Origin: Candidatus Limnocylindria bacterium
GTDB taxonomy: Bacteria > Chloroflexota > Limnocylindria > P2-11E
NCBI GenBank assembly: GCA_036523395.1
Contig: DATDEH010000083.1
Coordinates: 1-53,685, forward strand
Length of the DNA stretch: 53,685 nucleotides
Direction of reading: 5' to 3'
Shown here in pieces: positions 35,661-43,135 of the stretch. Below the pieces are notes generated by a model. The model was not told the origin of the DNA, did no database searches, and worked only from the letters and a program-made list of their open reading frames with translations. Each line of letters opens with the position of its first letter. Positions within the stretch are counted from its first letter, which is position 1. The translations under genes and the position numbers were made by a program.

Positions 35661-36547
35661 ACGACGACAAACTCGTTGGCCTGCTGTCCGCGCTGCGGAC
35701 CGAGCGGATGGAGCGCACCGCCGACCAGAAGCTGCGCGCGCGGCTCGAGAACGCGTGGACCGTCCGCGAGAACCAAAGCGGGCTCGCGTGGCGTGCGCGC
35801 CGGCCGGTGTTGGTCATCGCCACGGCCGCGCTCGTGCTCGGCAGCATCGCCACGACGCTCTCGGCTCCTGGCGACAGCGCGCTCTACACGCTGCGTGTGA
35901 CGATCGAGGACCTCGCGATCCAGCTGCACAGGGATCCGGAAGACCGCGCCGAATACCTCGTGTCGCTGCTCGAGCAGCGGACCGCCGAAGCGGCACGGCT
36001 CGAGGCGACGGGCAATGCGCTCGCGGCGAGTCACGCGCGAGACATCGAACGCGACACGCTCCGCATGGTCCAGCAGAACCTCCCGGTCGCGCCCGAGGTC
36101 GTTGAGCCGGCGCCGACGGAGTCTCCGTCGCCGAGTCCGACGCCATCGCCTACGCCGTCACCGACTCCATCACCCGCCCCGACCGCCACGCAGCGTCCAG
36201 CAACACCGCGGCCGACCACGGCGCTGACGAGCGCGCCACCGACCGCGACGGCGACTCCGCGACCGACGACGGCCGCGACGCCGCAGGCGGTCAGCTTCGC
36301 CGGCGCGGTGAAGAACCCTGACGGCACGTACGCGACCAACGTGTGCATACAGTTGAGCCCGAATATGTCGTGCTTGACGGTGACCTCGTCCGCTACTTTC
36401 CGGGTCACTTTCTCCGCAAAGATCGGACAATCAGTGACCCTGAACTTCACTCGGTCGGACGGGATCAAGACCTACAAGGCGACGATCACCAAGACGGTGA
36501 CGAGCACATACATGGATGTCGGGATCGTCCTGCTCAGGGTGCAGTGA
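35657..36547 (+). CDS. Probable membrane-bound anti-sigma partner with PST-rich linker and C-terminal beta domain
   Basis: A 296-residue single-pass protein. Residues 1-47 are cytosolic and charged (LVGLLSALRTERMERTADQKLRARL), then one membrane helix (about 50-70). A DUF5667-like helical segment (about 72-130, PGDSALYTLRVTIEDLAIQLHRDPEDRAEYLVSLLEQR) follows. A long Pro/Ser/Thr linker with SPTP repeats (about 145-215) leads to an Ig-like C-terminal domain (SFAGAVKNPDGTYATNVCIQLSP). Overlap with the sigma gene and topology suggest it holds the sigma factor and senses an external signal; direct evidence is lacking. Confidence 0.78.
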   Translation: MNDDKLVGLLSALRTERMERTADQKLRARLENAWTVRENQSGLAWRARRPVLVIATAALVLGSIATTLSAPGDSALYTLRVTIEDLAIQLHRDPEDRAEYLVSLLEQRTAEAARLEATGNALAASHARDIERDTLRMVQQNLPVAPEVVEPAPTESPSPSPTPSPTPSPTPSPAPTATQRPATPRPTTALTSAPPTATATPRPTTAATPQAVSFAGAVKNPDGTYATNVCIQLSPNMSCLTVTSSATFRVTFSAKIGQSVTLNFTRSDGIKTYKATITKTVTSTYMDVGIVLLRVQ

Positions 36548-36624
36548 CCGCGCGTTAGGGGCTCAGTACCGCACTGGTACTTCCGGGTCTGTAAGGTCAG
36601 CGCCCACCCCTCGTTCTCAGGACC

Positions 36625-37263
36625 ATGAAGGTTTTCAGCACGCTCATCATGGCGACCCTTGCCCTGGCGTTGGTCCTGGTCGCGAGCGCATCCGCGGCGA
36701 CCGTCGGTGGTGGGGCGGCTGTCGTCAGCCCGAATGGACCCGACGAGTTCGGTCGAGCGTGGGCCGCATGCCTCGAGACCAGGGACGCAAACAGCGACGA
36801 GTGCTACCGCGCGCAAGAGCTGAGCGGGCTTGCACCCGACGAGTTCTTCGACAAGCTGACGCGCAAGCTGGAGCTGCTCGCCGAGCAGCCCAAACCCGAG
36901 AAGAAGCCGGACGCGTGGGCGCTCATGAAGGAATGCGCCGGCACACGCGATCTCGAGAGCGACGCGTGCCGCCGTTTCATCGACGCGACCGGCCTCAGCG
37001 GCGACGAGGTCGCTCGCCTCGCCGATGGCCTGGCCTCGCCACGTAGCGAGCATACGGCGACCGCCGACAAGAAGAACAGCACGACCGCGATGACCGACAC
37101 GATGCAGGCCTGCGTCGATCTCCGTTCCGAGATGAAGGGTCGGCAATCGGTGGAGGAGCTGAGCGCACTCGCCGAGAAGATCAACTCCGTCTGCCCGAAA
37201 GCGATCAAAGAGTCACGGTTAACGCCCGGCCAGTTCTGGGCGAAGTTCGCCGCCTACCGATAG
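36625..37263 (+). CDS. Secreted protein with three paired-cysteine repeats
   Basis: A 212-residue exported protein. MKVFSTLIMATLALALVLVASASA is a signal peptide. Three units follow, each with two Cys and a SGL/SRL-x-EF-like end: C49-C60 then ELSGLAPDEFFDKL; C104-C115 then IDATGLSGDEVARL; C163-C190 then IKESRLTPGQFWAKFAAYR. The last unit closely matches the last unit of the 37431 product. No family recognised. 77 bases after the anti-sigma gene, followed by a hairpin that is repeated after the paralogue. Confidence 0.78.
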   Translation: MKVFSTLIMATLALALVLVASASAATVGGGAAVVSPNGPDEFGRAWAACLETRDANSDECYRAQELSGLAPDEFFDKLTRKLELLAEQPKPEKKPDAWALMKECAGTRDLESDACRRFIDATGLSGDEVARLADGLASPRSEHTATADKKNSTTAMTDTMQACVDLRSEMKGRQSVEELSALAEKINSVCPKAIKESRLTPGQFWAKFAAYR

Positions 37264-37287
37264 TTCCTCTCCCCCTCCCCGCGACGT

Positions 37288-37320
37288 GAACAGCGCGTCC
37301 CCGTCCAGGACGCGCTGTTC
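37288..37320 (+). terminator. Hairpin, copy 1 of a duplicated terminator-like element
   Basis: GAACAGCGCGTCC (37288-37300) pairs perfectly with GGACGCGCTGTTC (37308-37320) around seven bases. The flanks CTCCCCGCGACGT and CATGT are shared with copy 2 at 38513. The downstream sequence CATGTTC lacks a clear T-run. Confidence 0.65.
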
Positions 37321-37430
37321 CATGTTCAGGTCCGACGTCCGGAGTAGCACCGTCGGGGGAGACATGACCGAGAGCACGAACCGTTCTGAGTGGCAAGGAC
37401 CACACACCGGGTCCATGGAAAGGAACGAAA

Positions 37431-38489
37431 GTGCTCTGGTACATCTTCAGCGCGCTATCCCTGGCCCGGCACGCGGTAGTCCTCACGCTCATCGCAGGCG
37501 CCGCCGCGACAACGATGGTGGCCGGTTCCGTAGATCAGATCGGAACGCAGGTCCAGCAACAGACGGCGCCGACCACCGCATCTTTCGCGCCCACGAGCAA
37601 GCCGGAGCCGACGGCCAAGCCGGAGCCGACGGCCAAGCCCGATGAGGCTCCCGTCATCACCTCGCAGTCAACGACGCCCGAGGTGAGCGCGAGACCGCAG
37701 ACAACAACGCGGAACATCGACACGCTCGTCAAGGATTGCCTCACCAAGTACGCCGCCGTGAAGACGAGCCCGACCGCGGGGACGGCCGCCTCCGAGGCAT
37801 GCCGCGGTGCGATCGAAGCCTCAGGCCTGACGTCGGCCGAGTTCTGGGGTCGGTTCGGTCCGAAGGTGGAGCCAACGACGCAGCCCCAGAAGCCAACGAC
37901 AGATCTCGACGCGCTCGTCAAGGAGTGCCTCGGCAAATACGCCGCCCTCAAGACGAATCCGACTGCGGGGACCGCGGCGTCTGACGCGTGCCGTCGCGCC
38001 ATCGAGGCGTCGGGCCTCACGTCGACCGAGTTCTGGATGCGGTTCGCTCCGAAGGTTGAGCCGAGCACCGCTCCCGTGGGACCCTCGACGTCTGCTTCGG
38101 CGAAGCCATCCAACCCTACGACGAACATCGAGTCGCTCGTGAAGGACTGCTTCGCGAAGTACATCGCCGCGAAGGACAGCTCCACGGGCGGGACGGCCGC
38201 GTCGGAGGCATGCCGTCGCGCGATCGAGGCGTCCGGTCTGAGCGCGACCGAGTTCTGGGCCAGGTTCGGGACGCCGCAGGCTCCGAAGTCGACGCCCAAG
38301 GCCACCGCCACACCGACCACGAAGGAGCTGACCCAGCTGACCCGGTATTGCCTGACGATGCACGCCGCGCTGACCACGACATCGAGCTCTGAGCAGGTCG
38401 AGCGGACGACCACGGTCTGCAACCAGGCGATCGCGGAGTCAAGGCTCACGCCTACGGAGTTCTGGTCGAAGTTCTCCGCCAACCGGTAG
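37431..38489 (+). CDS. Exported protein with four paired-cysteine tandem repeats
   Basis: A 352-residue protein: N-terminal hydrophobic helix (about 13-32, signal or anchor), Pro/Thr linker with TAKPEP duplicates, then four units of about 60-75 residues. Each has DxLVKxCxxKYAAxK, GTAASxACRxAIEASGLTxxEFWxRF and a Pro/Thr spacer. Cysteine pairs are 103/124, 166/187, 240/261 and 307/330. No known family recognised. The even Cys pairing and export suggest disulfide-bonded helical modules facing outward. GTG start with GGAAAGG upstream. Confidence 0.8.
   Translation: MLWYIFSALSLARHAVVLTLIAGAAATTMVAGSVDQIGTQVQQQTAPTTASFAPTSKPEPTAKPEPTAKPDEAPVITSQSTTPEVSARPQTTTRNIDTLVKDCLTKYAAVKTSPTAGTAASEACRGAIEASGLTSAEFWGRFGPKVEPTTQPQKPTTDLDALVKECLGKYAALKTNPTAGTAASDACRRAIEASGLTSTEFWMRFAPKVEPSTAPVGPSTSASAKPSNPTTNIESLVKDCFAKYIAAKDSSTGGTAASEACRRAIEASGLSATEFWARFGTPQAPKSTPKATATPTTKELTQLTRYCLTMHAALTTTSSSEQVERTTTVCNQAIAESRLTPTEFWSKFSANR
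37713..38483 (+). repeat. Four tandem protein-coding repeats
   Basis: Units begin at about 37713, 37902, 38124 and 38325. The first three are close in amino-acid sequence (GTAASEACRGAIEASGL-like cores); the fourth is diverged and matches the C-terminal unit of the 36625 gene, implying that both genes derive from a shared ancestor with internal duplication of the inner units. Confidence 0.82.
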
Positions 38490-38512
38490 GTCCTCCGCCC
38501 TCCCCGCGACGT

Positions 38513-38543
38513 GAACAGCGCGTCCCTCCAGGACGCGCTGTTC
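38513..38543 (+). terminator. Hairpin, copy 2 of a duplicated terminator-like element
   Basis: The same 13-bp stem as copy 1 (38513-38525 with 38531-38543), but with a five-base loop. It ends seven bases before the TAGCAT box of the PFK gene, so it insulates the repeat gene from the next promoter. Confidence 0.65.
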
Positions 38544-38562
38544 CATGTCTAGCATTGGGTCC

Positions 38563-39738
38563 GTGAAGCGCCGCATCGGCATCCTCACCGGAGGCGGTGA
38601 CGTGCCTGGGCTCAATCCGGTGATCAAGAGCGTCGTGTACCGCTCGACGGAGCTCGGGTACGACGTGCTCGGCATACGCCGCGGCTGGCAGGGCCTCACA
38701 CACATGCGGCCAGGCGAGGAACTGGACCCCGAGTACGTGCGGCCCCTCGATCGTGCGAACACTCGCGCCATCGACCGCACCGGCGGCACCATCCTCCACA
38801 CCTCGCGAACGAATCCGCGCAGGATGAGCGAAGCACGCCTCCCACCGTTCCTCGAGAAGTCGGAGCGCGGGGGTTTGGCCGTTGCGGAGGGCCTCTATGA
38901 CCTCACGCCGCTCGTGCTGCGCAACATCGCGGCGCTCGGTCTCGACTATCTCGTGACGATCGGCGGTGACGACACGCTCTCGTATTCGGAGGTGCTCGTC
39001 AGCCAGGGTATTCCGCTCATCGCCGTGCCCAAGACGATGGACAACGACGTCCAGGGCACCGAGTACTGCATCGGATTCTCGACCGCGATCACACGCGCGA
39101 AGGAGCTCATCGACCGGCAGCGCACGACACTTGGCTCGCACGAGCGCATCGGCGTGTTCCGCATCTTCGGACGCGACGCCGGCTTCAGCGCGCTGCATGC
39201 CGCATACGTGACGTCGGGGCGGTGCCTGATCCCCGAGTCGCCCTTCGATCTCGATCGGCTCGTCACGATCCTCGCCGAGGACAAGCGCCACAACCCGTCG
39301 CGGTACGCCTTCGTGATCGCGGCCGAGGGCGCGGTGTGGGTCGGCGGAACGATCCCTGAGTACGGACCGGCGGACGCCTTCGGGCACCGACACAAGACGA
39401 ACATCGCCGAAACGCTCGCGGACGAGATCCGCAAACGCTCCGGCGAGGAGACCATCGCGAGCGAGCTCACGTACGACCTACGCAGCGGCGACCCCGACGC
39501 GCTCGATCAGACCGTCGCGATCACGTTCGCGAATATCGCCATCGACCTCATCCGCGACGGCGTCACCGGTCGGATGGTGGCGATCCAGGGCGGCAACTTC
39601 GTGCACACGACCCTTCCGGATCCGAAGCTCGGGCCACGCCGCGTCGATGTCGCTCACCAGTACAACGCCGAGCGCTTCCGACCACAGTACGCCGAGCGCC
39701 TCGGAGCATCGATCTTTCTCTCCGCGCCCGGGGATTGA
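38563..39738 (+). CDS. Phosphofructokinase, pyrophosphate-type signature
   Basis: A 391-residue PFK. RIGILTGGGDVPGLN opens the fold. IGGDDTLSY carries Asp where ATP-dependent enzymes have Gly (GGDGS), and VPKTMDNDVQGTE carries the Lys of PPi-using enzymes; both are the accepted markers of pyrophosphate as phosphoryl donor. FGRDAGFSALHAA and the substrate-binding Arg/His regions follow. It would run glycolysis reversibly with PPi. A TAGCAT box lies seven bases before GTG 38563 and no SD is seen; ATG 38545 lies upstream of that box and is rejected. Confidence 0.9.
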   Translation: MKRRIGILTGGGDVPGLNPVIKSVVYRSTELGYDVLGIRRGWQGLTHMRPGEELDPEYVRPLDRANTRAIDRTGGTILHTSRTNPRRMSEARLPPFLEKSERGGLAVAEGLYDLTPLVLRNIAALGLDYLVTIGGDDTLSYSEVLVSQGIPLIAVPKTMDNDVQGTEYCIGFSTAITRAKELIDRQRTTLGSHERIGVFRIFGRDAGFSALHAAYVTSGRCLIPESPFDLDRLVTILAEDKRHNPSRYAFVIAAEGAVWVGGTIPEYGPADAFGHRHKTNIAETLADEIRKRSGEETIASELTYDLRSGDPDALDQTVAITFANIAIDLIRDGVTGRMVAIQGGNFVHTTLPDPKLGPRRVDVAHQYNAERFRPQYAERLGASIFLSAPGD

Positions 39739-40988
39739 TGCGCGCGGCGTTCGTCGCCCTCGCGGCGGTACTCGCGCTGCAGGGCTGCGCGCCACCGGTC
39801 TCGACCTCGACGCCGTTGCCCGCCCCCACCGTCGCCAGCGCGGAACCCACGCCCAGCGAGAGACCCGTAACGGTGCCGCCATCGCCGGTGCCGACCGCCA
39901 CGCCGTTCGCTCGATGCCCCGCGCCGCAGGCATCCGTGGCAGAGGTCTCGCTGGTGCCGCTCTGCGTTCCGGGCGCGAACGTACGCGTGGAGAACGGGGT
40001 CGAGTACTCGGATCTGCATGTCCTCTACGACCAGGTCGTCGAAGACCTCGCGGCGGTCCAGCGCGAATTCGCGTGGACGCTGCGCAGGCCACCCGCGATC
40101 GACGTCTTCGCGACGACCGCGAGCTACACCACAGGTCTCGTCCGCGAGCTCGGCTACTCCGGCGCGACCGCGGACTTGGTGGCGGAGAACTCCGTCGCGT
40201 TCTTCGAGCCCGACCTGCGCCTCATCCTCGTCAACTGGGAAGTGGTGCGCGACCGCCGACCGATCGCCGCGATACGCCACGAGCTCACGCACGTCGTGAC
40301 GCTCGAGGCATGCGCGCCGCGCTGCGACCTCGTGCCCGCCTGGCTGAACGAGGGCCAGGCGCGGCTCGCGGAGGCCACGCTCGCGGGCAGCGAGTGGCGT
40401 CTGGTGCGCGTCCGGTACGAGGCTGCATCGATGGTCGCCACGAAGACGCTCATGCCGCTGTCGACACTCGTGTCGCAGGGGCAGTGGAACGCGATCACGA
40501 GCTGGGGCGGCTACTACAAGTACCAGGAGGCCGCTCGGGCGACGGAGCTGCTTCGCCAGGACATCGGGGGCCCACAGCCAATGGCACTGCTGTACGACCG
40601 GATGCGGCGCGGCGAGGATGTCGCGCGTGCCTACGCGACGCTCACCGGGCGCTCCTTCGACTCATTCGTCGGCGGGCTCGCGGCTCGGATCGCTGAAGGC
40701 GCGCCCGCGGGTCCGGCGATCGTGACGACCGCGGGGCCGCAGGCCGGCCACGGTGTCGGCTACCTGCTCTACGGCTTCGGCTCCGAGGAGAAGATCACGC
40801 TCCGCACCGTCGGCCGCCGCAGCGAGGAGACCGAGGAGATCACAGTGTCGCCGCAGGGCGCGCACTTTTCGGAGCTCGCCGATCGCTATCCGCCGGGAAC
40901 GTATGTGATCGCCGCAATGTCGGGCGACACCGTCGTCGCGTCGACGAGATTCGAGAAGCGCGGTGGCCGACCTCTCTCGGTCGACTAG
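39738..40988 (+). CDS. Lipoprotein with gluzincin-type metallopeptidase motif
   Basis: A 416-residue exported lipoprotein: MRAAFVALAAVLALQGC with lipobox, Pro/Thr linker (about 20-55), then a domain with IRHELTHVVTLEA (HExxH) and WLNEGQARLAE about 20 residues later (third ligand Glu), the peptidase-MA pattern. A four-Cys arrangement occurs near ARCPAPQ, PLCVPG, EACAPRCDL. The ATG shares one base with the PFK stop (TGATG), so it is probably co-transcribed with PFK for no obvious metabolic reason. Substrate unknown. Confidence 0.82.
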   Translation: MRAAFVALAAVLALQGCAPPVSTSTPLPAPTVASAEPTPSERPVTVPPSPVPTATPFARCPAPQASVAEVSLVPLCVPGANVRVENGVEYSDLHVLYDQVVEDLAAVQREFAWTLRRPPAIDVFATTASYTTGLVRELGYSGATADLVAENSVAFFEPDLRLILVNWEVVRDRRPIAAIRHELTHVVTLEACAPRCDLVPAWLNEGQARLAEATLAGSEWRLVRVRYEAASMVATKTLMPLSTLVSQGQWNAITSWGGYYKYQEAARATELLRQDIGGPQPMALLYDRMRRGEDVARAYATLTGRSFDSFVGGLAARIAEGAPAGPAIVTTAGPQAGHGVGYLLYGFGSEEKITLRTVGRRSEETEEITVSPQGAHFSELADRYPPGTYVIAAMSGDTVVASTRFEKRGGRPLSVD

Positions 40989-40991
40989 GTC

Positions 40992-41855
40992 CTAGGGGAT
41001 CCGGCGTATCGACCGGCGCGGCCTGCGCGCGGCCATGATCACGATGCCGATGAGCACGCCGAGTCCGATCAGCCCGGCGGTCACGAGGAAGTCCGAATTG
41101 CCATTTCCTGCCGCCGGCGCACCTGACCCGCTCGCGGCGGAGGGGCTCGCGGCGGCCACCACTGATCGCGTCGGCCCGGCCGTCGTACTGACCGTCGGCG
41201 CCGCGGTGGTGGGCGCGGCGGTCGTCGGCGCGGCGCTGCGTGATGCGGTCGGGCTCGCGGCGATCGTCGGCACTGCCGTAGTTGCTGCGGTCGGGCTCGC
41301 GGAAGCCGCGGTCGGCGCGGGCGACGGTGAAGTGGCGCTCGTGCCGACAGATGCGCAGGCGCGTGAATCGCTCACGCCCGGCGCCGACGCGCACACCGAT
41401 CGCGCCGGCGTGACCCACGAGCTACCGTCGGCCGCGGTGCGCGAGAGCGACACAAGGATGAACGGGTAGCGCGCGCTGCTCGGCGCGCCGCACGTGCCCG
41501 ACTCGAATAGCAGGTCGAGCGTGGTCGTGTCCCCGTCGAGCGTCGCGCTCGGCCCGGTGCGGAGGCAGCGGCCGCCCGCGTCGTTGCCCCGCGTGTAGAG
41601 GGCGAGGATGTCCTTGTCGAAGCTCATGAACATATTCGACGACGCCGGGAACACATTCGCCTCGCCGAGGCTCGTCCGGAAGCTGTCGTACGCCGCCTGT
41701 GTCTGGAACACGCGCATCGCAGGCCGCTCGCCGAGCTCGGGCAGGTGGCCACGCAGCTGCAGCTTCGAAGCAACAGCTGTTGCCGCAGCGGCGGGCGCGG
41801 TGAGGAGCGAGAGTCCGAGCACGAGCAAGCCGAGGATCGCGATGAGCCTGCGCAC
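40992..41855 (-). CDS. Exported protein with Ala/Pro/Thr linker and C-terminal anchor
   Basis: A 287-residue protein: signal peptide (LIAILGLLVLGLSLLTAPAAAATA), a soluble domain of about 130 residues (QLRGHLPELGERPAMRVFQTQAAYDSFRTSLGEANVFP, CGAPSSARYPFILVSLSR), a long Ala/Ser/Pro/Thr stretch and one C-terminal helix (FLVTAGLIGLGVLIGIVIMAARRPRR). The soluble domain may be a protease-inhibitor-like or unknown fold. TAGAGT (41869-41864) lies eight bases before GTG 41855, so a leaderless message is likely. Convergent with the peptidase gene, only three bases apart. Confidence 0.78.
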   Translation of the reverse strand: MRRLIAILGLLVLGLSLLTAPAAAATAVASKLQLRGHLPELGERPAMRVFQTQAAYDSFRTSLGEANVFPASSNMFMSFDKDILALYTRGNDAGGRCLRTGPSATLDGDTTTLDLLFESGTCGAPSSARYPFILVSLSRTAADGSSWVTPARSVCASAPGVSDSRACASVGTSATSPSPAPTAASASPTAATTAVPTIAASPTASRSAAPTTAAPTTAAPTVSTTAGPTRSVVAAASPSAASGSGAPAAGNGNSDFLVTAGLIGLGVLIGIVIMAARRPRRSIRRIP

Positions 41856-41964
41856 TGCGCCAGACTCTAGGGCTCGCCCGTAGCGACCAGCGGTCGCGGC
41901 AGTGCCAGTTACGACGCTCCGCCGGTCCGTGGGAGCGTTTGCCGCACTTCACGCCTCACGGCCA

Positions 41965-42019
41965 TTGACAGCCCAGGCCGAGGCCTCTACATTGCCGGTT
42001 CTCTATGAGAGCGCTCTCA
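41965..42019 (+). promoter_or_regulatory. Consensus promoter and LacI-type operator over the regulator's start codon
   Basis: TTGACA (41965-41970), 17-base spacer and TACATT (41988-41993) form a near-ideal promoter; the start codon follows 11 bases later. TGAGAGCGCTCTCA (42006-42019) is a perfect 14-base palindrome overlapping the ATG. It differs at two symmetric positions from the Streptomyces CebR operator TGGGAGCGCTCCCA. Confidence 0.82.
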
Positions 42020-43075
42020 CCAAATGGGGCTTCTGGGCGCGCGGACGGCCGCAGGAGGGCCGACGCTAAGACGCTCGAGGCCGTCGCCCTCGCGGCGGGC
42101 GTTTCCCGAGCAACGGTGTCACGCGTCGTGAACGGGAGCAGCCGTGTCACACCGGCGACGCGAAAAGTCGTCGAAAAGGCGATCCAGAGGCTCGGCTATG
42201 TCCCGAATCGCGCGGCACGCAGCCTCGTCACAAGGCGGACCGAATCGGTGGGCCTCGTCATCCCGGAGCCCACGACCAAGCTTTTCGGTGATCCGTTCTT
42301 CCCTCGGCTGATCCGGGGGATCAACGCCGTGCTCAGCGAGGCCGACCAGGTCCTCGTCCTGCTCACACCCCAATCGGCGCACGACGAAGAGCAGCTGGGC
42401 CGCTACCTCGTATCGGGCCACCTCGACGGCGCCATGCTCGTGTCACTCCACGGCGCGGACCCCCTTCCGACGCTCCTGGCTGAGCGCGGCATCCCCGTCG
42501 TCGTTGGCGGGCGGCCGTCCCGCGGTATCGGTGTCGACGTCGTCGATGTGGACAACGTCCAGGGAGCGCTCCAGGCGGTCCGCCACCTCATCGCGCTCGG
42601 ACGTCGGCACATCGTCACCGTGACGGGTCCTCTCGACATGGCTCCAGCTAAGGATCGCCTTGCGGGCTATCGGAGCGCGCTCGCAGAAGCGGGTATCGAG
42701 CCCGATCCCACTCTCGAGCTCGCCGGAGACTTCGAACAGGCGGCCGCACGCGAGACCGTCGAGCGGTTCATCGCCGCGGGAGGCAGGTTCGACGCACTCT
42801 TCGCCGCCTCCGACACGATGGCTCTTGGCGCGATGTCCGCGATCCGTCGAGCTGGTCTGCGTGTGCCCCAGGACGTTGCGGTGGTTGGTTACGACGACTC
42901 CGCGCTTGCGCTGTCGTCGGATCCACCCCTGTCCAGCGTGCGCCAGCCGATCGAGGAGATGGGACGAGAGATGGCGCGAGCCATGTTGGCGCAGCTTGGG
43001 GGCGCACCACGACAGGTAGCGCGAAGCGTCGTGCTCGCGACAGAGCTCGTCGTGCGCGGTTCGAGTGGGGGGTGA
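42005..43075 (+). CDS. LacI-family sugar-responsive repressor
   Basis: A 356-residue regulator. After an Arg/Gly-rich lead of 20 residues, the helix-turn-helix KTLEAVALAAGVSRATVSRVVNGSSRVTPATRKVVEKAIQRLGYVPN contains the hinge region. The periplasmic-binding-like core follows (VGLVIPEPTTKLFGDPFFPRLIRGI, DVVDVDNVQGALQAVRHLI, DVAVVGYDDS). ATG 42005 lies inside the operator, almost leaderless. It probably represses itself and the sugar importer operon behind it, with a beta-glucoside or derivative as inducer. Confidence 0.92.
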   Translation: MRALSPNGASGRADGRRRADAKTLEAVALAAGVSRATVSRVVNGSSRVTPATRKVVEKAIQRLGYVPNRAARSLVTRRTESVGLVIPEPTTKLFGDPFFPRLIRGINAVLSEADQVLVLLTPQSAHDEEQLGRYLVSGHLDGAMLVSLHGADPLPTLLAERGIPVVVGGRPSRGIGVDVVDVDNVQGALQAVRHLIALGRRHIVTVTGPLDMAPAKDRLAGYRSALAEAGIEPDPTLELAGDFEQAAARETVERFIAAGGRFDALFAASDTMALGAMSAIRRAGLRVPQDVAVVGYDDSALALSSDPPLSSVRQPIEEMGREMARAMLAQLGGAPRQVARSVVLATELVVRGSSGG

Positions 43076-43110
43076 TGCCACTGTACGCATCGAATGATCG
43101 ACAGGGGTCT

Positions 43111-43134
43111 TGATATGAAAGGGAGGAGGCAACA
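43111..43134 (+). promoter_or_regulatory. Strong ribosome-binding region, shared 13-base block
   Basis: TGATATGAAAGGG (43111-43123) continues as AGGAGG six bases before ATG 43136, a strong SD for the binding protein. The same 13-base block recurs at 44685-44697 before the first permease, so this initiation region was copied or is under common selection. Confidence 0.6.
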
Positions 43135-43135
43135 G

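Noticed and set aside
43076-43135. Second LacI operator before the sugar receptor gene
   Set aside because: No palindrome resembling TGAGAGCGCTCTCA is present; the operon is probably read from the regulator's promoter.
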